Assembly: GCF_018130145.1 (NCBI RefSeq)
Contig: NZ_JAFCMB010000007.1
Location: forward strand, 186,001-250,000
DNA: 64,000 bases
Reading direction: 5' to 3'
DNA from: Bradyrhizobium sp. AUGA SZCCT0176
GTDB taxonomy: Bacteria > Pseudomonadota > Alphaproteobacteria > Rhizobiales > Xanthobacteraceae
In this document: positions 16,588 to 25,993 of the stretch, in pieces
How the letters are laid out: every line of letters starts with the position of its first letter
Position numbering within the stretch: position 1 is the stretch's first letter
Program-made: the position numbers and the translations under genes
The notes under the pieces: generated by a model
Seen by the model: only the letters and a program-made list of their open reading frames with translations
What the model was told of the DNA's origin: nothing
Databases searched by the model: none

Positions 16588-16711
16588 CGTCGTCCCGGCG
16601 AAGGCCGGGACCCATACGCCGCGGCCGGTATTTGTGGAAAAAGAAGGTAACGACCAGCGCGCAAACCAACGACCGTTGGTGGCTATGGGTCCCGGCCTTC
16701 GCCGGGACGAC
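16588..16711. repeat. 124-bp nested-palindrome element, copy 2 of 4
   Basis: Same inverted arms as copy 1 (CGTCGTCCCGGCGAAGGCCG and its complement). It fills the gap between the convergent ends of the citrate synthase and J-domain genes, where it could end transcription from both sides. Confidence 0.87.
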
Positions 16712-16714
16712 AAA

Positions 16715-17374
16715 TCAGGTCGCGCCGCGCACGACCGTCTTGAGGTAATTATACGCCTTGATGATCTCGATCAGGCGATCCTCGGTGGAGCGGTCGCCGC
16801 CATTGGCGTCGGGATGGTGCTGCTTCACCAGCGCCTTGTATTTTGCCTTCACCGTTTCCAGCGTCGCGTCGGGGCCGAGCCCCATCACCTGCAGCGCCTT
16901 GCGCTCGGCGTTCATCACCTTGCGGGTCTCAGGTTTGACCTCGCCGGCCGCGCCGCCCGGTCCGGGCCGCCAGCGGCCGCGGCCGTTGAGCTCCGAGAAC
17001 ATGCTGAACGGATCGGACGCGGCGTCGATGTCCGGCTCGGTGCCGGCCTTGCCCTTCTTGCCGCCATTGGCGCCCATCTTCCAGGTCGGGCGGTGGCCGG
17101 TCAGCGCATCCTTCTGGTAGCGCGCGACGGAATCGGCGCTCATGCCCTGGAAGAAATTGTAGCCCTGATTGTATTCGCGGACGTGGTTCAGGCAGAAGTG
17201 CCAGTACTCTTTCGAGTTCTCGCGGCCCTTGGGCGCGCGGTGCGGCCCCTTGTTCTTGCACTCCGGCCATTCGCACATGGCGGATTCTTCGCGCGCCGCA
17301 GCCTGCTGCTTCGCGCTCAGCTTGTTGGGCTTGATGCGAATGGAGTCGAAGAATTTGGATGAATCGATTGGCAT
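16715..17374 (-). CDS. J-domain (DnaJ-like) protein
   Basis: The 219-aa cytoplasmic protein has a C-terminal J domain (about 162-215) with the HPD motif at 187-189 (KQHHPDANGGDR), which stimulates Hsp70/DnaK ATPase. The N-terminal half has a Cys-containing segment (CEWPECKNKGPHRAP) and a conserved FCLNHVREYNQGYNFF block typical of this alphaproteobacterial J-protein family. It is divergent from bolA, and cobS lies a few kb away; this cobS/J-domain/BolA neighbourhood recurs in Alphaproteobacteria to my knowledge. No zinc-finger domain of true DnaJ. Confidence 0.92.
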   Translation of the reverse strand: MPIDSSKFFDSIRIKPNKLSAKQQAAAREESAMCEWPECKNKGPHRAPKGRENSKEYWHFCLNHVREYNQGYNFFQGMSADSVARYQKDALTGHRPTWKMGANGGKKGKAGTEPDIDAASDPFSMFSELNGRGRWRPGPGGAAGEVKPETRKVMNAERKALQVMGLGPDATLETVKAKYKALVKQHHPDANGGDRSTEDRLIEIIKAYNYLKTVVRGAT

Positions 17375-17482
17375 GGCTGACTTTGACTACGCAATGCCCG
17401 AGGCTTCAAGTCTTGACATTGCGAATACCTCTGTTCCGATCCGGCATTGACGAAAAACGGTCCCGGACGTAATGCCGCCGTC

Positions 17483-17761
17483 ATGAGCACCAAGGACGAT
17501 ATCATAAACAAGTTGAGTGAAGCTTTCGTACCCGAAAGCCTCGACGTAACGGACGAATCACATCTGCATGAGGGCCATGCCGGCCACAGGCCGGGCGGCG
17601 AGACGCATTTTCGGGTATATATTGTGTCGCCGGCCTTCGAAGGGAAGAGCCGGATCGAACGTCATCGCATGGTCAATGCGACGCTCGAGGCGGAACTGAA
17701 GGGGTCCGTGCACGCGCTGGCGATCAAGGCGCAGGCACCCGGGGAAACTACGGGCCGCTGA
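17483..17761 (+). CDS. BolA-family protein
   Basis: A 92-aa BolA/IbaG-like protein. The motif sequence SHLHEGHAGHRPGGETHFRV and the later RHRMVNATL match the family's helix-turn-helix-like KH fold. BolA proteins pair with monothiol glutaredoxins in iron-sulfur cluster handling or regulate transcription. The ATG at 17483 is chosen over an upstream start at 17447 because MSTKDDIINKL is the family's usual N-terminus. The P-loop kinase gene follows 33 bp downstream. Confidence 0.95.
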   Translation: MSTKDDIINKLSEAFVPESLDVTDESHLHEGHAGHRPGGETHFRVYIVSPAFEGKSRIERHRMVNATLEAELKGSVHALAIKAQAPGETTGR

Positions 17762-17794
17762 TTTTATCACCCCTGCCACAGATATAAGCGTCCG

Positions 17795-18310
17795 ATGACC
17801 ACGCTGAAGCTCGTTGTTTTGGCCGGGCTTCCCGGTTCCGGGAAGAGCACGCTGGCGGAAGGCCTTTCCCGGCATTTTTCGCTGCCGCTATTGTCGGTCG
17901 ATCCGATCGAGGCGGCGATGTGGCGCGGCGGCCTCTCCCGGGATCAAACGGGGATCGCGGCCTATGAGGTCGCACAAGCCCTGGCAGCAGAACAATTGCG
18001 GCTCAATCATTCCGTCCTGATCGACGCGGTCAATCCGGTCGAGGCCCCGCGCGCGGCGTGGCGAAAGCTTGCGGCAAAATATCGCGCGGATTTGAAGATC
18101 ATCGAATGCATCTGCGTGGACCAGGCAATCCACCGCCGCCGTATCGACGCCCGTATCCGCAATATTGACGGGATGGCCGAGATCGACTGGGCCAGGGTCG
18201 AACAACGGCGCGCCGAATATGAGGCGTGGACCGATGCAAGGCTGACGCTGGATACCTCGGCGGAGCCGCCGGAACGGTTACTCGCGGAAGCGATCCGCTA
18301 TCTGGCCTGA
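17795..18310 (+). CDS. P-loop ATPase/kinase-like protein
   Basis: The 171-aa protein has a Walker A motif GLPGSGKST (residues 11-19) near its N-terminus, an NMP-kinase-like LID stretch (HRRRIDARIRNI) and no further domain. It resembles the AAA_33 (zeta-toxin/chloramphenicol phosphotransferase-like) P-loop families that phosphorylate small molecules. The substrate is unknown. It is 33 bp downstream of bolA and probably co-transcribed. Confidence 0.85.
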   Translation: MTTLKLVVLAGLPGSGKSTLAEGLSRHFSLPLLSVDPIEAAMWRGGLSRDQTGIAAYEVAQALAAEQLRLNHSVLIDAVNPVEAPRAAWRKLAAKYRADLKIIECICVDQAIHRRRIDARIRNIDGMAEIDWARVEQRRAEYEAWTDARLTLDTSAEPPERLLAEAIRYLA

Positions 18311-18458
18311 GCGTACGCCATGCCGACGCGAAGATCGACGCAGGACGGTGGCAGCACATTCATCTTTGTGAGACAATCAGTCGCGCGGTGGTGCGGTTTC
18401 CATGAGAACGCGGGGTCGGACTGACCCCGATGCCATCGCCATGTGATGGGGTCGTCCG

Positions 18459-18902
18459 ATGCGCTATTGGGCACATCAGGGGTTGGCGGCAGCCGTTGCG
18501 GCGTTGATGGCCACGTGTCCCATCGAGGCTTTCGCGCTCGACATGCCCGGTCCCGCCGCCCAGGAGGTGCTGGTGAAAAGCATCCTGGTGACGCTGAACG
18601 ACGCGGTCGCCGCTGACAATTTCACCATTCTCCACGCCAAGATCTCAAAACCGTTTCGCGAGCAGTTCCCGCCGGAAAAGCTGCGGGCCGTGTTCAAGGA
18701 CCTGGTCGAAAAGCACGCCGTGTTCGACGCCGTGGTGGCGCAAAAGATGGTTCCCGACGAGGACGCCAGGATCGACGAGCAGGGCGTGTTGAAACTGAAA
18801 GGCCGTTTCCAGACGGCGCCCAAGCAGGTCAAGTACCAGCTTGGCTTCATCGAATCCGAAGGGACGTGGAAGCTCAGCGGCGTTGCGATCGATATTGAAT
18901 AG
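18459..18902 (+). CDS. Exported hypothetical protein, 147 aa
   Basis: An N-terminal signal peptide (LAAAVAALMATCPIEAFA) suggests export to the periplasm. The rest reads as a cone-shaped NTF2-like fold: helices (EVLVKSILVTLNDAVAADNF) followed by a strand-rich end (KYQLGFIESEGTWKLSGVAI), similar to DUF4864-type proteins. No catalytic residues can be assigned. It stands alone between the kinase gene and pyrF. Confidence 0.75.
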   Translation: MRYWAHQGLAAAVAALMATCPIEAFALDMPGPAAQEVLVKSILVTLNDAVAADNFTILHAKISKPFREQFPPEKLRAVFKDLVEKHAVFDAVVAQKMVPDEDARIDEQGVLKLKGRFQTAPKQVKYQLGFIESEGTWKLSGVAIDIE

Positions 18903-18998
18903 GATTTTTCAATAATGCGCAGCCACCATGCGGAATGAATACTCCGAAACCGCAACGGGCTTCGTGCCGGGACAATAAGCGGTGTGAAACTCGAACTT

Positions 18999-19024
18999 CA
19001 TTCCCCTTGGCCTGCGGGGGAATG
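18999..19024. terminator. Hairpin between the exported protein and pyrF
   Basis: CATTCCCC (18999-19006) pairs with GGGGAATG (19017-19024) across a 10-nt loop, followed by TTATTC. It could be a weak terminator for the upstream gene or part of the pyrF leader. Confidence 0.35.
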
Positions 19025-19082
19025 TTATTCGAACGCTCACGGCTGAAAGCGGTGACGGCATATTCTTCCGGAAAGACAATCG

Positions 19083-19985
19083 ATGGACGCTCCTTCATGG
19101 ATTGAACTGGTCGAGCGAAACGTTGCCAGATTTGGCGATCTCGTCGCCGGCATCGACCCGTCGCTTTCCGATATCCCTGAATTCTTCGGCCACGACAGCG
19201 GCTGGATCGACCGCTTCGTCAATTTCACCATCGAAACCATCGAGGGACGTATCGGCTTCGTCAAATTCCAGTCGGCTTATTTTGAAGCATGCGGATTGAC
19301 GGGTCTCACGGCACTCGCTTCCGGGATCAAGAAAGCAAGGGCCGCGGGCATCGGCGTCATTCTCGACGCCAAGCGAGGCGATATCGGTGCCACCGCCGCC
19401 GCCTACGCCCGCGCCTATCTGACCCCGGCTTCCGCCGGTGGCAGCGGCGACTTCGAAGCCGACTGCCTGACCGTCAATCCCTTGATGGGCCCGGATACGC
19501 TCGAACCTTTCGTGGAGTGCGCGAACCGGTTCGGCAAGGGGCTGTTCGTGCTATGCCGTACGTCCAATCCCGGCGCGGGCTGGCTGCAGGACAAGATGAC
19601 GGGCAATCGCCTTGTTTCCGACCGCTTCGCCGATCTCATTGCTGCGATGGGTGTCAACGCCAGCAGTGCCTCTCGTTTGAACGCGGTGGGCGCGGTGGTC
19701 GGCGCGACCGTGCCGCATGAAGGCCGGCGCCTGCGCCAATTGCTGCCCCGCTCGATCATCCTGGGTCCCGGCCTTGGCGCGCAAGGCGGCGATGCCGCGG
19801 CCATTCACTCCTTGCGCGGCAACACGGCAGGCGACCTGCTGATCCCGGTCTCGCGCGGCCTGACGCGGGTAGCGGATCACGGAATTTCCGCGGAAGATTA
19901 TCGAGCACTCATCATTGGCAGGATCGACGACTTCAAGACGGCGATTGCCTATGACTATCGCGGAAACCGCGCCATCCCGGCTTGA
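19083..19985 (+). CDS. pyrF: Orotidine 5'-phosphate decarboxylase, type 2
   Basis: The 300-aa enzyme decarboxylates OMP to UMP, the last step of pyrimidine nucleotide synthesis. The family signature ILDAKRGDIGATA contains the catalytic D95, K97 and D100. The opening AGIDPSLSDIPEFF and later LTVNPLMGPDTLEPF are typical of the longer type-2 PyrF, and the length fits. Single gene, convergent with the CorC/HlyC gene to its right. Confidence 0.95.
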   Translation: MDAPSWIELVERNVARFGDLVAGIDPSLSDIPEFFGHDSGWIDRFVNFTIETIEGRIGFVKFQSAYFEACGLTGLTALASGIKKARAAGIGVILDAKRGDIGATAAAYARAYLTPASAGGSGDFEADCLTVNPLMGPDTLEPFVECANRFGKGLFVLCRTSNPGAGWLQDKMTGNRLVSDRFADLIAAMGVNASSASRLNAVGAVVGATVPHEGRRLRQLLPRSIILGPGLGAQGGDAAAIHSLRGNTAGDLLIPVSRGLTRVADHGISAEDYRALIIGRIDDFKTAIAYDYRGNRAIPA

Positions 19986-20006
19986 CCGCCATTGCGCGGG
20001 CGGCGC

Positions 20007-21353
20007 TCAGAACGCCGTGCCCGCCCGCCTCGGCTTCTGTTCTTCGGCCTCGCGCGGCACCGGCACGATCCGCAAGGCGGTGATGCGGTTGCGCTCGCGG
20101 CGCAGCACGCGGAAGCGGAAGCCGTGGAAAGTAAAACTCTGGCCGCGCTCGGGGATCGAACGCGCCTCGTGAATTACGAGACCGGCGATCGTGGTCGCCT
20201 CCTCGTCGGGCAGATGCCAGTTCATGGCACGGTTGAGATCGCGGATCGGCACCGAACCATCGACCACCACGGAGCCGTCGGGCTGGGCGCGGACGCCGGC
20301 CACGACCACGTCGTGCTCATCGGAAATGTCGCCGACGATTTCTTCCAGAACGTCTTCCAGCGTCACCATGCCTTCGACTTCGCCATACTCGTCGACGACG
20401 AGCGCGAAGTGGGTTTTGCGGCGGCGGAACGCCTTGAGCTGTTCGGACAGAGGCCGCATCTCCGGCACGAACCATGGCGGCAGCATGATGGCCGCAACGT
20501 TGATACGCGAGGTATCGCCGTCGGAGGCGCGGATCGCGCGCAGCAGATCCTTGGCGTGCAGCACGCCGATGATGTTTTCCGGCTTGTCGCGCCACAGCGG
20601 GATGCGGGTGTATTCGGTCGCCAGCACCTCGCGCACCAGTTCGTCCGGCGGTAGATCGGCATTGATCATCACCATGGCGGTGCGGTGGACCATGACGTCA
20701 GACACGGCGAGGTCGCCAAAGCGGAAAACATTGTGGATGTATTCGGCCTCGCCGCTTTCGATGCCGCCGTGCACGGCCGATTCCTCCACCAGCCCCTCGA
20801 TCTCGGAGTCGGTGAGGATTTCATGCTGTGAGGATTCCTGCACGCCGAGCAGGCGCAAAATTCCGCGTGACGCGCTGTTGAGGAGCCAGTTCAGCGGCCA
20901 GAAAACCAGATAGGACAAATAGAGCGGATACGCGATCCATTGCGAAACCGGCATCGGCTGCCTGATCGCCAGCGTCTTCGGCACCTGCTCGCCGATCACG
21001 ATGTGCAGCGAGGAGAACACCAGGAACCCGGCGATGAACGACACGAAGTGCAACGTGGCTTGCGACATTCCGAGCGGGATCAGCAACGGCTCGAGCAGCG
21101 CCGAAACGGTGGGCTCGCCGACCCAGCCGAGGCCGAGCGAGGCCATGGTAATACCGAGCTGGCAGCACGCGAGATAGGCCTCGATGTTGCCCATCATGCC
21201 CTGCAGCAGGCGCGCGCCGAACCGGTCCTGCTCGACCATCGCCCTGATGCGAAACCCCCGGCTCTTCACCAGCGCAAACTCGGCCGCCACGTAGAACGCG
21301 TTGGCGGCGAGCAGGAGGAACGCAAGCAGCAGATTGAACGCGGTCGAACTCAT
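20007..21353 (-). CDS. CorC/HlyC-family (hemolysin/CNNM-like) membrane protein
   Basis: A 448-aa inner-membrane protein with an N-terminal DUF21 transmembrane domain (starts LLLAFLLLAANAFYVAAEFA; helices to ~200), a pair of CBS domains (about 215-335, with MVHRTAMVMI and LRAI...), and a C-terminal CorC/HlyC domain. Family members are linked to magnesium or cobalt handling. The start at 21353 fits the hydrophobic N-terminus. Its relation to neighbouring pyrF or aroB is probably only positional. Confidence 0.93.
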   Translation of the reverse strand: MSSTAFNLLLAFLLLAANAFYVAAEFALVKSRGFRIRAMVEQDRFGARLLQGMMGNIEAYLACCQLGITMASLGLGWVGEPTVSALLEPLLIPLGMSQATLHFVSFIAGFLVFSSLHIVIGEQVPKTLAIRQPMPVSQWIAYPLYLSYLVFWPLNWLLNSASRGILRLLGVQESSQHEILTDSEIEGLVEESAVHGGIESGEAEYIHNVFRFGDLAVSDVMVHRTAMVMINADLPPDELVREVLATEYTRIPLWRDKPENIIGVLHAKDLLRAIRASDGDTSRINVAAIMLPPWFVPEMRPLSEQLKAFRRRKTHFALVVDEYGEVEGMVTLEDVLEEIVGDISDEHDVVVAGVRAQPDGSVVVDGSVPIRDLNRAMNWHLPDEEATTIAGLVIHEARSIPERGQSFTFHGFRFRVLRRERNRITALRIVPVPREAEEQKPRRAGTAF

Positions 21354-21417
21354 GACTGCCTCGCGACGGCACCAAGCCCGCGCGACGGCTCCATGATGCG
21401 CCCTGACAGTCCCGTTC

Positions 21418-22560
21418 TCATCCCGACAGCTTCTGTTGCAGGAAGGCGCGAACCGATGCCGGTTCGACGTCGTTTGCGATCACCGCGCGGCCGACAGCCT
21501 CCAGCAGAATGAAGGTGAGCTTGCCGCGCTTGACCTTCTTGTCCTGCGCCATCAGCGCCATCAGCGTATCGGCATCCGCCAGCCCTTCCTGGGCGAAGCC
21601 GGCGACGTCCTGCAACCGGGTCGGCAGGCCCACCGAAGCCAGATGACGCTCGACGCGTGCGGCGTCGGCTGGCGAGATCATGCCGAGCGTGGCTGAAAAT
21701 TCCGCCGCCAGCACCGTGCCGATGGCAACGCCCTCGCCGTGGAACAGGCGATCGGAAAAGCCGGTTGCGGCCTCCAGCGCATGGCCGAAGGTATGGCCGA
21801 GATTGAGCAGCGCGCGTTCGCCGGTTTCGCGCTCGTCGCGCGACACGATCGCGGCCTTGGCGCGGCACGAAGTGGCAATCGCATGCTCGCGCGCCGCGCT
21901 GCCGGAGAAGATGCCGGAGTGATTGGTCTCGAGCCAGGCGAAGAAGGCTTCATCACCGAGCACGCCATATTTGGCGACTTCGGCATAGCCGGAGCGGAAC
22001 TGGCGCGGCGACAGCGAGTCCAGGACTGAGGTGTCGGCGATAACGAGCACCGGCTGATGAAACGCGCCGAGCAGATTTTTTCCCTGCGGCGAGTTGATGC
22101 CGGTCTTGCCGCCGACGGAGGAATCCACCTGCGCCAGCAGCGAGGTCGGCACCTGCACGAAATCAACCCCGCGTCGCAGGATCGCCGCCGCGAATCCCGC
22201 GAGGTCGCCGACGACGCCGCCGCCGAGCGCGATCACGAGGTCGTTGCGCTCGATCTTGGCTGCGATCAGCGCCTCGGAGACCTTCTCCAGTCCGGCATAG
22301 GTTTTCGACCCCTCGCCCTCCTCCACAATGACATGCGACGTCGGGATGCCGGCCGCGGCCAGCGACGCTTGCGCTGGTTCGAGCCAGTGTTTGGCAACGG
22401 TGCGGTCGGTGACGATGGCGGTCCGCACGCCCGGCCGCAGCGCGGCGATCCGCGCGCCCAGAGTCTGCAGTACGTCGCGGCCGATGATGATGTCATAGGC
22501 GCGGTCGCCGAGCGCGACGTCGACGGTGATGGGGTCAGAGTGTTTCAGTGGTGCCGTCAT
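21418..22560 (-). CDS. aroB: 3-dehydroquinate synthase
   Basis: The 380-aa enzyme converts DAHP to 3-dehydroquinate in the shikimate pathway, using NAD+ and a divalent metal. Signature stretches are ALGGGVVGDLAGFAAA, TSLLAQVDSSVGGKTGIN and the metal-binding NLGHTFGHALEAAT. The start at 22560 overlaps the aroK stop by 4 bp, so the two are translationally coupled; the 36-codon upstream extension was rejected as it lies inside aroK. Confidence 0.97.
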   Translation of the reverse strand: MTAPLKHSDPITVDVALGDRAYDIIIGRDVLQTLGARIAALRPGVRTAIVTDRTVAKHWLEPAQASLAAAGIPTSHVIVEEGEGSKTYAGLEKVSEALIAAKIERNDLVIALGGGVVGDLAGFAAAILRRGVDFVQVPTSLLAQVDSSVGGKTGINSPQGKNLLGAFHQPVLVIADTSVLDSLSPRQFRSGYAEVAKYGVLGDEAFFAWLETNHSGIFSGSAAREHAIATSCRAKAAIVSRDERETGERALLNLGHTFGHALEAATGFSDRLFHGEGVAIGTVLAAEFSATLGMISPADAARVERHLASVGLPTRLQDVAGFAQEGLADADTLMALMAQDKKVKRGKLTFILLEAVGRAVIANDVEPASVRAFLQQKLSG

Positions 22561-23219
22561 GAGGTAGCGCTTATCCCGTCCTTTGGTGCCGTCGTTGCTG
22601 TCGTCGTTGACTCCTGGGCTGGCGGCGCGGCGTGGCCACACAACCTGCCGCGCAGGGCGTCCGTGCATTCATCGACAATCCGGTCATGCGGCACGTCGCG
22701 CGACAGGATCGTCAGATCAGCCCCCTGATAGACCGGCTCGCGGGCTTCGAGCAGGCGGGCGACCGTCGCAACCGGATCCTCGGTCTGCAGCAGCGGCCGG
22801 TCTGCGCGACGCTTGACGCGCTTCATGATCACGTCGATGTCCGCCTTGAGCCAGATCGACACCGCCTTGTCGGCGATCCTCTTGCGGGTTTCCTCGCGCT
22901 CCGTGAAGGCGCCGCCGCCAGTCGCGATCACGGCCGGCCCACTATCGAGCAGCCGCGCGATCACCCGGGCCTCGCCATCCCTGAAATAGAGCTCGCCATG
23001 GGCCGCGAAAATGTCCGGTATCGACATGCCGGCCGCAGCCTCGATCTCGATATCGGCATCGAAAAACGGCAGCCGCAGCCGCGCCGCCAGCCGACGGCCA
23101 ATGGTGGATTTGCCGGCGCCCATCATGCCGACAAGCACGATCGAACGCCGCCCCAGTGCAGCCGCGATCTCGGCCTCCTGGGGGGTGCATGCTTGTGCCG
23201 GTATGGCGGTCTCGGGCAT
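22557..23219 (-). CDS. aroK: Shikimate kinase
   Basis: A 220-aa shikimate kinase (shikimate to shikimate 3-phosphate). The P-loop is GMMGAGKST (31-39), followed by FFDADIEIEAAAGMSIPDIF and the ATGGGAF motif that binds shikimate. It carries a longer C-terminal tail (after ~190) than the ~175-aa minimal enzyme. Forms an aroK-aroB operon. The start at 23219 is the first ATG of the frame. Confidence 0.96.
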   Translation of the reverse strand: MPETAIPAQACTPQEAEIAAALGRRSIVLVGMMGAGKSTIGRRLAARLRLPFFDADIEIEAAAGMSIPDIFAAHGELYFRDGEARVIARLLDSGPAVIATGGGAFTEREETRKRIADKAVSIWLKADIDVIMKRVKRRADRPLLQTEDPVATVARLLEAREPVYQGADLTILSRDVPHDRIVDECTDALRGRLCGHAAPPAQESTTTATTAPKDGISATS

Positions 23220-23408
23220 CCCAAACTCTGTCAGCTGCGGATTTTCCGCGTTTCTGCGCCACCTATACTACCCCCGCCGATACCCATGCCAGAGACTCTT
23301 GCAACGCCAAGGGGAACATGTAGGTAGTCAGGTGCGTCCAACCCCGATGATTTCAATGGTTAATTCGCGGCCCAAGGTCACTCTCAAGCCCGCCCTCAAG
23401 GCGCCCTG

Positions 23409-23555
23409 ATGCCCAGTCTGTTCCGCTTTTTGACGGTCGTCGGCATTATCGCCGGGATCGGCTATGGCGTGGTCTTCGCCCTGGCGAATTTCGTCAATCC
23501 GAAGCCACGGGAAATGATCGTGACGATCCCTCCGGATAAGTTCCTCAAGAAATAG
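23409..23555 (+). CDS. Small single-pass membrane protein, 48 aa
   Basis: ATG at 23409 to TAG at 23553-23555 gives a 48-aa protein: a short start, one hydrophobic helix (FLTVVGIIAGIGYGVVFALA) and a polar tail (NPKPREMIVTIPPDKFLKK). The pattern is that of a real small membrane protein, not a chance frame. It lies between the aroK and xerD genes, ends 5 bp before xerD and is likely co-transcribed with it. Function unknown. A CAAGG box lies just upstream. Confidence 0.75.
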   Translation: MPSLFRFLTVVGIIAGIGYGVVFALANFVNPKPREMIVTIPPDKFLKK

Positions 23556-23560
23556 GCGCT

Positions 23561-24553
23561 ATGGTCTCAAGGATGGGCCCCAGGAACACTTCCAAGACCA
23601 CTTCGAAGACGAATTCAGACCCAAAGCTGACCAACCTGTTCCTCGACATGCTCGCGGCGGAACAGGGGGCGGGCGACAATACGCTCGACGCCTATCGCCG
23701 CGACCTCACGGATTTTTCCGAATTTTTGGGCCGCGCCGGCCAAAGTTTTGCCGGTGCCGAGACCCAGACGCTGCGGGACTATCTCGCTGATCTCGATTCC
23801 CGCGGCTTCAAATCCACTACCGTCGCGCGGCGTCTCTCCGCGCTGCGCCATCTGTTCCGCTTCCTGCTCAATGAGCGAATCCGCAGCGACGATCCCGCGG
23901 CGATCCTGTCCGGCCCGAAACGCGGCCGCAGCCTGCCCAAGGTACTGTCGATCGCGGACGTCGACCGCATGCTGACGCGGTCCAAGGAGCTCACCGAAAC
24001 CGACGCCTCGCCTCAGCAGCGGCTTCGCGCGCTGCGGCTGCATTGCCTGCTCGAAGTGCTCTACGCCACCGGCTTGCGCGTTTCCGAACTGGTGGCGTTG
24101 CCGCTGTCGGCGGCGCGCCGCGACGCCCGCATGATCGTGGTGCGCGGCAAGGGCAACAAGGAACGGCTGGTACCACTGAACGAGGCGTCGCGGCAGGCGA
24201 TGGCCGATTACCTCGCCGCGATGGAAGCGCTGAAGCCCGAGAAGAAGAAAAACGCCCCCGCCTCGAAATGGCTGTTTCCCTCCTTCGGCGAAAGCGGACA
24301 TCTGACGCGACAGCATTTCGCGCGCGACCTCAAAGAGCTTGCATCCGCCTCGGGGCTGGCGCCGCGGCTGGTCTCGCCGCATGTGCTGCGTCACGCCTTC
24401 GCCAGTCACCTCCTGCACAACGGCGCCGACCTGCGCATCGTGCAAACGCTGCTTGGCCACACCGATATTTCGACAACGCAGATCTATACCCATGTGGTCG
24501 AGGAGCGGCTCAAGAGCCTAGTGCGCGACCTGCATCCGCTGGCGGAGAAGTAG
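23561..24553 (+). CDS. xerD: Tyrosine recombinase XerD
   Basis: The 330-aa recombinase resolves chromosome dimers with XerC at dif. The N-terminal SAM-like domain (AEQGAGDNTLDAYRRDL), and catalytic residues (R in YATGLRVSEL, H/R in HVLRHAFASHL, H in LLGHTD and nucleophile Y309 in IYTHV) are all visible. The start could be the ATG at 23561 or a second at 23573. The N-terminus has a short polar extension (about 18 residues) before the core. Confidence 0.94.
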   Translation: MVSRMGPRNTSKTTSKTNSDPKLTNLFLDMLAAEQGAGDNTLDAYRRDLTDFSEFLGRAGQSFAGAETQTLRDYLADLDSRGFKSTTVARRLSALRHLFRFLLNERIRSDDPAAILSGPKRGRSLPKVLSIADVDRMLTRSKELTETDASPQQRLRALRLHCLLEVLYATGLRVSELVALPLSAARRDARMIVVRGKGNKERLVPLNEASRQAMADYLAAMEALKPEKKKNAPASKWLFPSFGESGHLTRQHFARDLKELASASGLAPRLVSPHVLRHAFASHLLHNGADLRIVQTLLGHTDISTTQIYTHVVEERLKSLVRDLHPLAEK

Positions 24554-24740
24554 ACTTCCGCGTATCCAGCACGTATGCCGCCTTGACTTCGACGCCTTCT
24601 CCCCCGAAACAGCCTCACTCTATCGCTACCCGCCATGGGCCTCCGCCCAGAACGTCAGCTAAATCGTTGAAGAGACTAATCTTCTTTCTCAAAGACGAAA
24701 CCACTTCGCCCGCAGCTAAGTTCCTCCCTATATTGGTTTG

Positions 24741-25703
24741 ATGCCGGATCAGATGCGCAGCTACCTCGACTTCGAAAAACCCGTCGCCGAACTCGAGGCC
24801 AAGGTCGACGAGTTGCGCGCGCTGGCTGCAACCGGCAGCGACATCGGCGATGAGATTGCGCGAATCGAGGACAAGGCGTCGCAGGCGCTGACCGACCTCT
24901 ATGCCAGCCTGACGCCATGGCAGAAGACGCTGGTGGCGCGCCATCCGCAGCGGCCGCACTTCACCGATTTCATCAACACGCTGATCACGGAATTCACGCC
25001 GATGGCGGGCGACCGCAAGTTCGGCGAGGACGAAGCGTTGATGGGTGGCTTCGGCCGCTTCCGCGGCGAAGCCATCTGCGTGGTCGGCCAGGAAAAGGGC
25101 GCCACCACCGAAAGCCGCATCAAGCACAATTTCGGCATGGCGCGCCCTGAAGGGTATCGTAAAGCCGTTCGCCTGATGGAGCTGGCCGACCGGTTCGGCA
25201 TCCCCGTGCTGTCGATCGTTGATTCGGCCGGCGCCTATCCCGGCATCGGCGCCGAGGAACGCGGACAGGCGGAAGCGATCGCGCGGTCCACCGACGCCTG
25301 CCTGTCGCTCGGCGTGCCCAATGTCGCGATCATCACCGGCGAAGGCATGTCCGGCGGGGCGATTGCGATCACCACCGCCAACCGCGTGCTGATGTTCGAA
25401 CACGCGATCTATAGTGTGATCTCGCCTGAAGCGGCGTCCTCGATCCTGTGGCGGGACGGCACCAAGGCCCAGGAAGCCGCCACCAGCATGAAGATCACCG
25501 CCCAGGACATGCTGCGATTCGGCGTCATCGACCAGATCCTGAAAGAGCCTCCCGGCGGCGCCCATCGCGACCCCGCCGCCATCATCGCCGCCACCGGCGA
25601 TGCCATCGCCCAGGCTTTCAACGACCTCCGCAACCTCGATCCGGACGCGGTGCGCAAGCAGCGGCGGCAGAAATTCCTCGATATCGGCCGCAAACTGGGC
25701 TGA
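24741..25703 (+). CDS. accA: Acetyl-CoA carboxylase carboxyltransferase subunit alpha
   Basis: The 320-aa AccA forms the carboxyltransferase with AccD, making malonyl-CoA for fatty-acid synthesis. The family opening YLDFEKPVAELEAKVDELR and the conserved GRFRGEAICVVGQEKGA, DSAGAYPGIGAEERGQ and SGGAIAI segments are present, and the length fits. The ATG at 24741 is preferred to the TTG directly before it. No accD nearby, as usual in this group. Confidence 0.97.
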   Translation: MPDQMRSYLDFEKPVAELEAKVDELRALAATGSDIGDEIARIEDKASQALTDLYASLTPWQKTLVARHPQRPHFTDFINTLITEFTPMAGDRKFGEDEALMGGFGRFRGEAICVVGQEKGATTESRIKHNFGMARPEGYRKAVRLMELADRFGIPVLSIVDSAGAYPGIGAEERGQAEAIARSTDACLSLGVPNVAIITGEGMSGGAIAITTANRVLMFEHAIYSVISPEAASSILWRDGTKAQEAATSMKITAQDMLRFGVIDQILKEPPGGAHRDPAAIIAATGDAIAQAFNDLRNLDPDAVRKQRRQKFLDIGRKLG

Positions 25704-25993
25704 ACGGGCTCGATTCCCTGCCTTTTGGGGAGATTAGGTGGCTGCGAGCCCCCCAAAGCGGCAGGTCCGATCGCAAAATCGCCGATTTTTCGCCAAATCG
25801 TTGAATTTGGCCGCAATTATGCCCCGACCGCGTTCTTTAAGGTCTGTTGACCATGCCCGCCAAGGTACCGGCGTGTGCGGCGAGTTCGAGTTGCGACAAA
25901 TCGGCCTAAAGGGTAAGATTTTATACATCGGCTTCAGGGCATGACGCTGTGGTTGGGGTGCGAAAATTGCCCGATGGGTGTGGAGCTTAGCTT
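25704..25993 (+). other. Leader region before the L,D-transpeptidase gene
   Basis: A 290-bp gap with no gene of its own. It contains an imperfect inverted repeat around 25780-25815 (CGATTTTTCGCCAAATCG) that could fold into a hairpin. No promoter could be assigned with confidence. Confidence 0.35.
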
